Notes under the pieces: model-generated
What the model was told of the DNA's origin: nothing
Databases searched by the model: none
Seen by the model: the letters and a program-made list of their open reading frames with translations, nothing else
Assembly (NCBI RefSeq): GCF_004364435.1
Contig: NZ_SOCT01000001.1
Location: 1,041,936 to 1,105,935 of the forward strand
Length of the DNA stretch: 64,000 nucleotides
Direction of reading: 5' to 3'
From: Pseudomonas sp. LP_7_YM
GTDB lineage: Bacteria; Pseudomonadota; Gammaproteobacteria; Pseudomonadales; Pseudomonadaceae
Made by a program: the position numbers and the translations under genes
Shown: positions 42,575 through 51,598 of the stretch, piece after piece
How the letters are laid out: every line of letters begins with the position of its first letter
Position numbering within the stretch: position 1 is the stretch's first letter

Positions 42575-43684
42575 ATGGCCCAGCGCGAGTCCAACGCAAC
42601 CGTACAAAACACCCTGAATGATCCGCGCTGGGCAGCGGTTCTGGCTCGGGATCCGACCGCAGACGCTCAGTTCGTCTATGCGGTTCGTACCACGGGCATC
42701 TACTGCCGTCCCGGCAGCGCCTCGCGCCTCCCACATCCGCAAAACGTCGTGCTTTTCGACACTGCAGAGCAGGCCGAGGCCGCTGGTTATCGCCCGAGCA
42801 AACGCGCGACCGCCGACCAGACTCGCCTGTCCACGCAACACGCCCATCTGGTCGCCCGGGCTTGCCGCCATATCGTCGATGCCGAACACCTGCCTGGCCT
42901 GAAGGAGCTTGCGGGTCCGTCCGGCATGAGCCCGTGGCATTTTCATCGCGTGTTCAAGACCGTCACGGGCCTCACACCCAAAGCCTGGGCCAACGCGCAC
43001 CGGGCGGACCGCGTCCGCAGCCGTCTTGGCGATACTTCGACAGTCACCGAAGCCCTCTACGACGCTGGCTTCAACTCTAACAGCCGCTTTTACGAAGCCA
43101 GCGACAGGCTGTTGGGCATGAAGCCGTCCGACTATCGCAAGGGCGGCAGCAACGCCGAGATCCGCTTTGCCGTGGGTGAATGCTTTCTCGGCTCGATCCT
43201 GGTTGCCCAGAGCCAAAAAGGCGTTTGCGCCATCCTGCTCGGGGACGATCCTGACCACTTGGTTCGTGAGCTGCAGGATCAGTTTCACAATGCCACGCTC
43301 ATCGGCGGTGACGCGCAATTCGAGCAACTGATCGCGCAGGTCGTTGGCTTCGTTGAAGCCCCAGGGCTGGGGCTGAAACTGCCTCTCGACTTGCAGGGCA
43401 CAGCATTTCAACAAAGGGTCTGGCAAGCGTTGATGGACATTCCTGCGGGCACCACGGCCAGTTACGCAGAGATCGCCCGGCAGATCGGTGCACCTAAATC
43501 ATTTCGCGCTGTGGCCCAGGCGTGCGGTGCCAACACTCTGGCCGTGGCGATCCCCTGTCATCGAGTGGTGCGCAGTGACGGCGGTTTGTCTGGCTATCGC
43601 TGGGGTGCCGAACGTAAACGCCAATTGCTCGAGCGCGAAACCCGAGCAAACCCGTGTAACAGCTTGGGGCTTGAGAAACCGTGA
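42575..43684 (+). CDS. ada: Ada-type bifunctional regulator / O6-alkylguanine-DNA alkyltransferase, degenerate zinc site
   Basis: This 369-residue protein has three parts: an N-terminal Ada metal-binding domain (about residues 30-85), an AraC helix-turn-helix domain (about 88-185, with GMSPWHFHRVFKTVTGLTP), and a C-terminal alkyltransferase with PCHRVVRS and acceptor Cys 328. In E. coli Ada the first domain has four zinc Cys (38, 42, 69, 72). Here only the first (Cys 44, in GIYCRP) is kept; the other positions are Ser 48, Ser 75 and Ala 78. It should still repair O6-alkylguanine, but zinc-based phosphotriester sensing is doubtful. AGAGGTAA precedes the ATG. Confidence 0.88.
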   Translation: MAQRESNATVQNTLNDPRWAAVLARDPTADAQFVYAVRTTGIYCRPGSASRLPHPQNVVLFDTAEQAEAAGYRPSKRATADQTRLSTQHAHLVARACRHIVDAEHLPGLKELAGPSGMSPWHFHRVFKTVTGLTPKAWANAHRADRVRSRLGDTSTVTEALYDAGFNSNSRFYEASDRLLGMKPSDYRKGGSNAEIRFAVGECFLGSILVAQSQKGVCAILLGDDPDHLVRELQDQFHNATLIGGDAQFEQLIAQVVGFVEAPGLGLKLPLDLQGTAFQQRVWQALMDIPAGTTASYAEIARQIGAPKSFRAVAQACGANTLAVAIPCHRVVRSDGGLSGYRWGAERKRQLLERETRANPCNSLGLEKP

Positions 43685-43725
43685 CAGGGGCGTAACGTCC
43701 AGCCTCGGACATCTGATCAAGGAGC

Positions 43726-44181
43726 ATGGACGTGCCTGCCACTTTTCAAGCGTCGACCCCAGCAGCTTCACCCGCCTTCTGGCTGATCGCCGATCAGCTC
43801 AATACGCGCAACGAAACCGAACGCCTGGCTTACATCCGCACCGGTTTTCCGCCCGGTTGGGTCAAGGCGGTGCGTCATGCGTTCCAGTTGAGCAACAGTC
43901 AACTGGAAGCATTGCTCAACGCCTCGATCTCCACCCTGGAGCGCCGTCAACGGCAGCGACGCCCGCTGGATCTGGTGGGTTCCGAGCGCCTGGATCGGGT
44001 TGCCTCGCTGGCAATCCGGGCAGCTGCGGTCTTCGAGGATCAGGACACCGCGCGGCGCTGGATGATGGCCCCCAATCGCGCCCTCAACGACCAGACGCCG
44101 ATCACGCTATGCGAAACCGAAATCGGGTCGAGTCAGGTGCGTCGGGCGCTTGCAGCGTTGCAACACGGCGGGGTGGTCTGA
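43726..44181 (+). CDS. Xre/MbcA/ParS-type antitoxin (DUF2384)
   Basis: This 151-residue antitoxin has an N-terminal Xre-like DNA-binding part (about residues 45-85, SNSQLEALLNASISTLERRQ) and a C-terminal DUF2384 part (ASLAIRAAAVFEDQDTARRW, then a short MMAPNRALN helix) that binds the toxin. The ATG at 43726 has AAGGAG only one base upstream, so the GTG at 43732 (7-base spacing) may be the true start. It overlaps the RES toxin gene by one base. It would repress its own operon. Confidence 0.87.
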   Translation: MDVPATFQASTPAASPAFWLIADQLNTRNETERLAYIRTGFPPGWVKAVRHAFQLSNSQLEALLNASISTLERRQRQRRPLDLVGSERLDRVASLAIRAAAVFEDQDTARRWMMAPNRALNDQTPITLCETEIGSSQVRRALAALQHGGVV

Positions 44182-44648
44182 TGCAGGCCTGGAGAATCGG
44201 CAAGGCCGAGGACATCACCGACCTCTCAGGGGCCGGTGCGGCGCTGTTCGGCGGGCGTTGGAACCGGCCCGATCAACCAGCGGTGTATCTGGGTCTGAGT
44301 CCTTCCGGTTGCGCCCTGGACCCGGTGCTGCTGGCCGGACATGTGCCACACCTGCCGTTCAAGCTCATGCACCTGCAATTGCCCTGCGACCCGGCGCTGT
44401 ACGAGGAACCGTCGTTAGCCGACCTGCCCTGGGGCTGGGACAGCCTGCCCCCGGACAGGCCCAGCATGGATTTCGGCAGCCTCTGGCTTGAGCGCAACCA
44501 GCAACTGGGGTTGATCCTGCCTTCAGCGGCCATGGATGGAACCCGCTGCCTGCTGATCAACCCCCGGCACCCCGCCAGCCATCTGGTCCGCGTGCTACAG
44601 ATCACCGACTTTGTCTATGGCAAACCTGGCACGCGGCAAGCGGCTTAA
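44181..44648 (+). CDS. RES-domain toxin
   Basis: This 155-residue toxin is of the RES family, which depletes NAD+ in cells when its antitoxin is absent. The conserved pieces are [18 protein letters not shown] (R26, Y36) and [11 protein letters not shown] (S115), with LLINPRHP near the end. The central Glu of the name-giving R-E-S set is an Asp here (D47, in [10 protein letters not shown]). It follows the antitoxin with a one-base overlap, the standard order. The substitution may lower activity but does not abolish the family match. Confidence 0.87.
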   Translation: MQAWRIGKAEDITDLSGAGAALFGGRWNRPDQPAVYLGLSPSGCALDPVLLAGHVPHLPFKLMHLQLPCDPALYEEPSLADLPWGWDSLPPDRPSMDFGSLWLERNQQLGLILPSAAMDGTRCLLINPRHPASHLVRVLQITDFVYGKPGTRQAA

Positions 44649-45611
44649 CGCCCGGTATCGACCACCACCCTGCCCCGCACCTGCCCATCCGTCAGTCGAT
44701 GGGCAGTCTCGATCACTTCACTCAGGCGGATCTCGCGGGTGATCAACGCCAGAGCGGCGGGGCCCAGGTCCGTGGCCAGGCGCGCCCAAGCCTCGATGCG
44801 ATCCTGGCGCGGACGCATGACGCTGTCGATCCCCGCCAGCGTGACGCCGCGCAAAATTAATGGCGCTACCGATGCCGGAAACGCCATCCCTTGAGCCAGC
44901 CCGCAGGCGGCAACCGTCCCCCGGTACCGAGTACTCGCGCAAATGTTGGCCAAGGTGTGGCTGCCGACCGAATCGATAGCCCCGGCCCAACGTTCCCTGG
45001 CCAACGGGCGACCCGGCTCGGCTAACGTTGCACGATCAATGATTTCAGCGGCGCCCAGCTGTTTGAGGTAAGCGGATTCAGCAAGCCGCCCGGTAGAGGC
45101 TACGACGCGGTAGCCCAGGCTGGAAAGCAACGCAATCGAGAAGCTGCCCACCCCGCCATTCGCGCCAGTGACCAGCACCTCACCCTTATCCGGGCTCACG
45201 CCATTCTTCTCCAACGCGATGATCGCGAGCATAGCAGTGTAACCCGCAGTGCCTATCGCCATGGCCTGAGCAGGCCTGAACGACGGGTTCAAGGGAATGA
45301 GCCATCGGCCCTGTACGCACGCCTTTTGCGCCAGCCCGCCCCAATGCCCTTCCCCGACACCCCAACCATTGAGCACCACCTGATCGCCTGGCTTGAAAAG
45401 GGTCGCTACTGTCCTCCACAGCGCCCGCGAAATCGACCCCAGGGACCATGGGAAAGGTGCGAATGATCGGCCCTTTGCCGGTAATGGCCAAAGCGTCCTT
45501 GTAATTGAGCGTACTGTGAGAGACCCGCACCGCCACGTCACCGGTGGGCAATTGTGCTGCGTTGATAGACGCCAGTTTGACGCGATAACCGCCGCCATCT
45601 TTGTCGATCAA
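44645..45611 (-). pseudogene. acuI: Acrylyl-CoA reductase (AcuI/YhdH family), frameshifted
   Basis: The N-terminal part is in one frame ([13 protein letters not shown], then [20 protein letters not shown] and [16 protein letters not shown]) and continues in another frame from [20 protein letters not shown] to the end. The break lies in a short T run at 45396-45399 (complement), consistent with a 2-base loss or 1-base gain. The expected ATG-Lys-Ala start is also missing; the first usable start is a TTG at 45611. AcuI is an NADPH-dependent medium-chain reductase that detoxifies acryloyl-CoA. Its regulator gene acuR lies upstream on the same strand and looks intact. A sequencing error remains possible. 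Confidence 0.82.
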
Positions 45612-45640
45612 TATCCCGTTGAACCTGCGTGCTTCTAATT

Positions 45641-45655
45641 TAGACCGGACGTCTA
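45641..45655. promoter_or_regulatory. AcuR-type operator upstream of acuI
   Basis: TAGACCGGACGTCTA is a near-palindrome between acuR and acuI. It matches at 13 of 15 bases the sequence upstream of acuR at 46322. It overlaps the region where the acuI promoter should lie. Confidence 0.75.
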
Positions 45656-45671
45656 TAGATACAACGAAACA

Positions 45672-46319
45672 TCAGCGCGGCAGGCCACGCAGAAATCCGG
45701 TGATGAACGTATTCAATGGCCCATCCCCTTGCACTAACCGGGCACGCAGCACTGCACCTTCCCAGCCGATCCAGAAATACGCCGCCAGCTCGCGACAATC
45801 GGCATGGACTGGCAGCTCTCCTGCCTGTCTGGCGGCGTCGAAACATTCACAGAGACGCCTTTGCCAGTCGAGAAAGATCCGCTCCAGCGCGTCGCGAAAT
45901 CCTTCTGGCAGCATGCCGACTTCCTGGCCCAGGTTGCCCACCAGGCAGCCACGGCGGTAGGCGTAACGCGCCATGCTGACCCTGGAATGCTGAACGAAGC
46001 CCGCCACCCGCTCCAGCGGCGACAGCGTGTCATCGAGAAGCCAACGGTCGAGCCGCCTGGCGAAGTACTCGGCGTAACTGGCCAGCACTTCAAGGCCGTA
46101 GGCCTCTTTGCTTGCAAAATAATGGTAGAAAGAGCCCTTGGGCACGCCGACGCGCTTGAGAATGCTATCGATGCCCGTGGCCATAAAGCCCTGCTCGGTC
46201 AATACCTCTACCCCACAGCGGATCAATGCCTGGCGGGTGTCGAAGTCATCAGCGCGGGCAGTTTTAGGGGGACGGCCTGGACGCCTGGGTTTTGCGGTCA
46301 TGTCAGTCATGGGTTGCAT
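45672..46319 (-). CDS. acuR: TetR-family repressor, AcuR type
   Basis: This 215-residue regulator has the TetR helix-turn-helix at about residues 28-75 (IRCGVEVLTEQGFMATGIDS, then VGVPKGSFYHYFASKEAYG). The C-terminal part (YRRGCLVGNLGQEVGM, DWQRRLCECFDAARQAGEL) fits the AcuR/YxaF-like ligand domain. AcuR represses acrylate genes and is released by acrylate. Starts at 46319, 46310 and 46301 are all in frame; none has a good ribosome binding site, because the operator abuts the first ATG. Its natural target acuI is broken here. Confidence 0.86.
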   Translation of the reverse strand: MQPMTDMTAKPRRPGRPPKTARADDFDTRQALIRCGVEVLTEQGFMATGIDSILKRVGVPKGSFYHYFASKEAYGLEVLASYAEYFARRLDRWLLDDTLSPLERVAGFVQHSRVSMARYAYRRGCLVGNLGQEVGMLPEGFRDALERIFLDWQRRLCECFDAARQAGELPVHADCRELAAYFWIGWEGAVLRARLVQGDGPLNTFITGFLRGLPR

Positions 46320-46321
46320 AT

Positions 46322-46336
46322 TAGACCGATCGTCTA
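46322..46336. promoter_or_regulatory. AcuR-type operator upstream of acuR
   Basis: TAGACCGATCGTCTA lies directly before the acuR start and about 120 bp upstream of the divergent nitronate monooxygenase gene. It could serve autoregulation and possibly control of that gene too. Confidence 0.75.
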
Positions 46337-46454
46337 TTAAATCAACCGCGGATCCGGGGGCTCCAAACCTGCGCGCTCAACGATCCCTGCCGATGCTCAT
46401 TACTCATCCGTTGCCCTCACGCCGGATCGTCAAATGCCTTTGGAGAGACTGCCC

Positions 46455-47537
46455 ATGATCGCCTGGCCAGATACCCGTATTCTCAAGCTGTTCGACATCG
46501 AAGTGCCCATCCTGTTGGCTCCCATGGCGGGCGCTGCCGGTTCCGCGCTGGCGATAGCCGTTGGCAGGGCAGGCGGATTGGCATCTTTGCCCTGCGCGAT
46601 GCTCAGCCATGAGCAGATACGCGAGGAGGTGGCGCTGATCCGTGCCGGGACTCATGCACCGCTGAACCTGAATTTCTTCTGTCACCAGACACCCGCTGCC
46701 AATCCCGACGCAGACACGGCCTGGAAAGACCTGCTTCGACCCTACTATCAAGAGCTGGGCGCGGACTTCGACGCTCCAACCCCCACCTCCAACCGCGCGC
46801 CTTTCGACGACAGCAGTTGTGCGCTGGTCGAAGCATTGAAGCCGCAAGTCGTCAGTTTCCACTTCGGCCTGCCCTCTGCGGACCTGGTCATGCGCGTTAA
46901 AGCGACAGGCGCCAAGGTCATCTCCTCGGCGACGACGGTGGAAGAAGCTGTGTGGCTCGAAAAGCGTGGCTGCGACGCGATCATCGCCATGGGCTATGAG
47001 GCAGGCGGACATCGCGGCATGTTTCTGAGCGATCAGCTTTACACTCAGGTCGGCACCATGGCCCTGGTACCACAGGTTGTGGACGCAGTGAGCGTGCCAG
47101 TCATCGCTGCTGGCGGCATTGCCGACAGCCGAGGGATTGCGGCGGCATTCATGCTGGGGGCATCCGCCGTGCAACTGGGCACCGCGTACCTGTTCAGCGC
47201 AGAAGCCACGGTGTCAAAGCTGCATCAGGCCGCGCTGGCCAGTGCCAAGGACAGCCAGACGGCGCTGACCAATATTTTCACCGGGCGCCCTGCCCGCGGG
47301 ATCGTCAACCACATCATGCGCGAGATCGGCCCCATCAGCGCTCACGCCCCGACATTCCCGATGGCGGGCGGTGCACTGATTCCGCTACGCGGCAAAGCGG
47401 AGCCGCTGGGCAACGATGGCTTCATGAATCTCTGGGCCGGACAGGCCGTTGGGATCAAACACGCGTTGCCCGGTGAGGAACTGACGCGTCAGCTGGCCAT
47501 TAAGGCTCTGGAGAGAATGGCTGGATTCGGGCATTGA
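46455..47537 (+). CDS. Nitronate monooxygenase family protein
   Basis: This protein of about 360 residues has an FMN-binding TIM barrel. It begins with FDIEVPILLAPMAGAAGSAL and has the catalytic-type His in IAMGYEAGGHRGMF, the FMN phosphate loop VIAAGGIADSRGIAAAFMLG and GASAVQLGTAYLF. It oxidises propionate 3-nitronate or related nitronates to semialdehydes. GGAG lies 9 bases before the ATG at 46455. It is divergent from acuR, whose operator lies in the shared spacer; possible co-control is inference. Confidence 0.88.
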   Translation: MIAWPDTRILKLFDIEVPILLAPMAGAAGSALAIAVGRAGGLASLPCAMLSHEQIREEVALIRAGTHAPLNLNFFCHQTPAANPDADTAWKDLLRPYYQELGADFDAPTPTSNRAPFDDSSCALVEALKPQVVSFHFGLPSADLVMRVKATGAKVISSATTVEEAVWLEKRGCDAIIAMGYEAGGHRGMFLSDQLYTQVGTMALVPQVVDAVSVPVIAAGGIADSRGIAAAFMLGASAVQLGTAYLFSAEATVSKLHQAALASAKDSQTALTNIFTGRPARGIVNHIMREIGPISAHAPTFPMAGGALIPLRGKAEPLGNDGFMNLWAGQAVGIKHALPGEELTRQLAIKALERMAGFGH

Positions 47538-47589
47538 AGCGTCCTGTATAAGGACCGCGCAAAGAACAGGCTTCCTTGAGGTGATCCCA

Positions 47590-47613
47590 CGCTATATATT
47601 CCGGTGCATAGCG
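47590..47613. promoter_or_regulatory. ModE-type box upstream of modA
   Basis: CGCTATATA and TGCATAGCG form an inverted repeat with a 6-base spacer (TTCCGG). This matches the described ModE operator pattern (CGCTATATA-N6-TATATAGCG-like) and lies about 60 bp upstream of modA. Molybdate-bound ModE would repress uptake. Confidence 0.75.
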
Positions 47614-47653
47614 TTTGGCCGCTATTCGGTCAACGTCTCTCATCACCTCATAA

Positions 47654-48442
<789 letters not shown>

Positions 48443-49123
48443 ATGCTACTGGGCAGTGCCGACCTCGCGGCGATCTGGTTGACGCTGAAACTGGCGTCGT
48501 TGACCACGGTGATTCTACTGATCGTCGGCACCCCCATCGCATTGTGGCTGGCCCATACCCGCTCATGGCTCAAAGGTCCGGTCGGCGCGGTAGTGGCTCT
48601 GCCGCTGGTGTTGCCACCCACCGTGATCGGGTTCTACCTGCTGCTGTTCATGGGCCCCAATGGCGCAATGGGGCAGTTGACCCAAAGCATTGGCCTGGGC
48701 ACGCTGACATTCACCTTCAGTGGCCTGGTCATCGGCTCGGTGTTGTACTCGATGCCGTTCGTGGTGCAGCCGCTGCAGAATGCCTTCGTGGCCATCGGTG
48801 CGCGCCCTCTGGAAGTGGCCGCGACCCTGCGGGCCAATCCTTGGGACACGTTCTTTACCGTGATACTGCCACTGGCCCGGCCCGGCTTCATCACAGGTGC
48901 GATTCTGGGCTTCGCCCACACGGTGGGCGAGTTTGGCGTGGTACTGATGATTGGCGGCAACATCCCGGATAGAACCCGGGTGGTGTCGACCCAGATCTAC
49001 AACCACGTCGAATCCATGGAATACGCGCAAGCTCACTGGCTGGCCGGGTCGATGCTGGTGTTCTCATTTCTGGTTCTGTTGGCGCTCTACTCCAGCGGCA
49101 AGACCAAAGCAGCCTGGAGCTGA
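48443..49123 (+). CDS. modB: Molybdate ABC transporter permease
   Basis: This 226-residue inner-membrane permease has about five helices. It has the ModB sequence [20 protein letters not shown] and an EAA loop [20 protein letters not shown] that docks on ModC, then [20 protein letters not shown]. The ATG follows the modA stop with no gap, indicating coupled translation. Confidence 0.94.
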   Translation: MLLGSADLAAIWLTLKLASLTTVILLIVGTPIALWLAHTRSWLKGPVGAVVALPLVLPPTVIGFYLLLFMGPNGAMGQLTQSIGLGTLTFTFSGLVIGSVLYSMPFVVQPLQNAFVAIGARPLEVAATLRANPWDTFFTVILPLARPGFITGAILGFAHTVGEFGVVLMIGGNIPDRTRVVSTQIYNHVESMEYAQAHWLAGSMLVFSFLVLLALYSSGKTKAAWS

Positions 49124-49129
49124 CCTGCA

Positions 49130-50218
49130 ATGACCTCGACCATCGACGTGCGTTTGAATGTGGACTTCCCCGAATTTGCCGTAAACGTCGATTTGTCGCT
49201 ACCAGGTCACGGCGTGACGGCGTTGTACGGCCATTCAGGGTCCGGCAAGACCACCTGCCTGCGCTGCATCGCCGGGCTGGAAAAAGCCGCCAGTGGATTC
49301 ATCGCCATCAATGGTGAGGTCTGGCAGGACAGCGCCAACGGCATCTTCGTGGCGCCGCACCGACGTTCGTTGGGCTATGTGTTTCAGGAGGCCAGCCTGT
49401 TCCCGCACCTGTCGGTCAGGGGCAATCTAGAGTTCGGGTTCAAGCGTATTGCCGTGAGTGAACGTCGCGTCAATCTGGAGCAGGCCAGTGCCTTGCTGGG
49501 GATCGACCACTTGCTGTCACGCCGGCCCGACAAGCTGTCCGGTGGAGAACGGCAGCGCGTGGGCATCGCTCGCGCCCTGCTGACCAGCCCGCGCCTGTTG
49601 CTGCTCGACGAACCGTTGGCGGCGCTGGACGCTCATCGCAAGGGCGAAATCCTGCCGTACCTGGAGCGCCTGCATGGCGAGCTGGGGATCCCCATGTTGT
49701 ACGTCAGCCATTCTCAGGATGAAGTGGCTCGGCTTGCCGATCACCTCGTGTTGCTCAGCGGCGGCAAGGCGCTGGCCAGCGGACCTATCCAGCAAACCCT
49801 GGCCCGACTCGATCTGCCGCTGGCGATGGGCGACGACGCTGGGGTGGTCATCCAGGGATCGGTCTGCGCCTACGACGACGCTTACCAACTGGTTGACGTG
49901 CGTCTGCCGCAGAGTGAACTGGCGATACGCGTCGCTCATTCTGCGCTCGTCATGCACACGCCATTGCGCTTCAAGGTGCAGGCGCGTGATGTCAGTCTGA
50001 GCCTGCAACCGGACGATCAGAGCAGCATTCTCAACCGCTTGCCGGTGACCGTCGTCAGCCAAGTGCCTGCCGACAACGTCGCTCATGTGCTGGTCCGTCT
50101 CGATGCCGACGGTACGCCGCTGCTGGCGAGGATTACACGCTACTCACGCGATCAGCTGCAATTGCATCCGGGGCAGACGCTCTGGGCGCAGATCAAATCC
50201 GTGGCGCTGCTGGCCTGA
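49130..50218 (+). CDS. modC: Molybdate ABC transporter ATP-binding protein
   Basis: This 362-residue ATPase has Walker [13 protein letters not shown], signature [15 protein letters not shown], Walker [13 protein letters not shown] and the switch His in [12 protein letters not shown]. The last 75 residues form a molybdate-binding (MOP/TOBE) domain ([20 protein letters not shown]). The gene starts 6 bp after modB. It completes the modABC operon, which together with moaA at 36.8 kb supports molybdoenzyme use. Confidence 0.94.
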   Translation: MTSTIDVRLNVDFPEFAVNVDLSLPGHGVTALYGHSGSGKTTCLRCIAGLEKAASGFIAINGEVWQDSANGIFVAPHRRSLGYVFQEASLFPHLSVRGNLEFGFKRIAVSERRVNLEQASALLGIDHLLSRRPDKLSGGERQRVGIARALLTSPRLLLLDEPLAALDAHRKGEILPYLERLHGELGIPMLYVSHSQDEVARLADHLVLLSGGKALASGPIQQTLARLDLPLAMGDDAGVVIQGSVCAYDDAYQLVDVRLPQSELAIRVAHSALVMHTPLRFKVQARDVSLSLQPDDQSSILNRLPVTVVSQVPADNVAHVLVRLDADGTPLLARITRYSRDQLQLHPGQTLWAQIKSVALLA

Positions 50219-50331
50219 AGCGGGCCGCTGGCAAAGCCATTCGATCAAGTCGCTGGCACTCAAGCAAATAATCGGCACCACTGCGCACCGCGACGGTCAA
50301 TGACAAAGACCCGTTGTCAGGATTGCCATTC

Positions 50332-51390
50332 ATGTCGGACGTTTTAGCCCCCGAAGACCTGCCCAAGGATCTGCATTATGTCGATGACAGCCAGCCGGGC
50401 TTTTCGCGCAAGATCCTGCGCGGCAAATTTGCGTATTTCGATACCGACGGCCAACGCATTCATGATGAGGCCGAGATCAAGCGCATCAACGCGCTGGTGA
50501 TCCCTCCCGCTTACGCCGATGTGTGGATCTGCGCCGATCCCAGAGGTCATTTGCAGGCCACCGGGCGCGACGCACGCGGGCGCAAGCAGTATCGCTACCA
50601 CCCGCGCTGGCGCGAGATTCGCGACGAGAACAAATACTCGCGGATGATCGCGTTCGGCAAAGTGCTGCCCAAGGTGCGCAAGCAGCTTGAAGCGCAGCTG
50701 GCAGCACCGGGCATGGGCCGCGAGAAGGTCATGGCTGCCGTGGTGTCGCTGCTCGACCAAACCCTGATCCGTATCGGTAACAGTCAGTACGCCCGCGACA
50801 ACCGTTCCTACGGCCTGACCACCCTGCGCAACAAGCATGTGGATGTGCACGGCAGCAAGATTCTCTTCCAGTTTCGCGGCAAGAGCGGTGTCGAGCATGA
50901 GATCAGCGTCAATGACCGGCGCCTGGCCAACATCATCAAGCGCTGTATGGAATTGCCGGGGCAGAACCTGTTCCAGTACCTGGATGAGGAAGGCCAGCGC
51001 CACACCGTCAGCTCATCGGACATCAATCGCTACCTTCACGAACTGACCGGTGCCGATTTCACTGCCAAGGACTATCGCACCTGGGCCGGCAGCGCAATGG
51101 CCCTCACCACTCTGAGTAAACTGGACTGGGAGCCCGAAGCTGATGCCAAAAAGCACATCGTGGCCATGGTCAAGGAAGTCTCCCGATTGCTTGGCAACAC
51201 CCCCGCCGTCTGCCGCAAATGCTACATCCATCCGGCCGTGCTGGAAGCTTTCGTGATTGGCGAACTGTCGAAACTGCCCCGTTCGCGCCAACGCAAGGGC
51301 CTGCGACTCGAAGAAGTGGCGCTGGCCGGATTCCTACAAGGCTTGCAGGCTGCCGAAGCCCTGCGTGAAGCAACAGGAGAGAAATCATGA
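50332..51390 (+). CDS. DNA topoisomerase IB (poxvirus-like)
   Basis: This 352-residue type IB topoisomerase has an N-terminal DNA-binding domain containing FAYFDTDGQRIHDE and PPAYADVWICADPRGHLQAT. The catalytic domain has the first active-site Arg in IRIGNSQYARDNRSYGLTTL, the conserved KDYRTWAGS segment with the second Arg, and the nucleophile Tyr in CRKCYIHPAV. It relaxes supercoils by transient single-strand breaks. It overlaps the small 57-codon gene that follows by four bases and precedes a UvrA-like gene by about 210 bp. Confidence 0.9.
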   Translation: MSDVLAPEDLPKDLHYVDDSQPGFSRKILRGKFAYFDTDGQRIHDEAEIKRINALVIPPAYADVWICADPRGHLQATGRDARGRKQYRYHPRWREIRDENKYSRMIAFGKVLPKVRKQLEAQLAAPGMGREKVMAAVVSLLDQTLIRIGNSQYARDNRSYGLTTLRNKHVDVHGSKILFQFRGKSGVEHEISVNDRRLANIIKRCMELPGQNLFQYLDEEGQRHTVSSSDINRYLHELTGADFTAKDYRTWAGSAMALTTLSKLDWEPEADAKKHIVAMVKEVSRLLGNTPAVCRKCYIHPAVLEAFVIGELSKLPRSRQRKGLRLEEVALAGFLQGLQAAEALREATGEKS

Positions 51391-51560
51391 GCACCTCAAA
51401 AGCGCCCACCCCCGGTGAAAAAATCAATGACCCGCACGCCAAGCCTGCTGATGTAGCTGACGACCGTGAACGCACCCAGGAAGCCCGCAAGGAGCAGCCC
51501 CTGACCGGGGGCAAACACGATGATGCCGGTCACACCCCTAAAGTGCCCGGCGCCCGATAA
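51387..51560 (+). CDS. Small charged protein, 57 residues, coupled to topoisomerase IB
   Basis: MSTSKAPTPGEKINDPHAKP is the start of a short hydrophilic protein rich in Pro, Asp, Lys and Arg, with no membrane segment or cysteine. Its ATG overlaps the topoisomerase stop (ATGA), and GGAGAG lies just upstream, so translation is probably coupled. The composition suggests an unfolded polypeptide. I do not recognise a family; the operon context suggests a link to DNA topology or repair. Confidence 0.72.
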   Translation: MSTSKAPTPGEKINDPHAKPADVADDRERTQEARKEQPLTGGKHDDAGHTPKVPGAR

Positions 51561-51598
51561 AGCCATCCTGTTTAGAATTTCCGACCCAAGGCCTGCTC

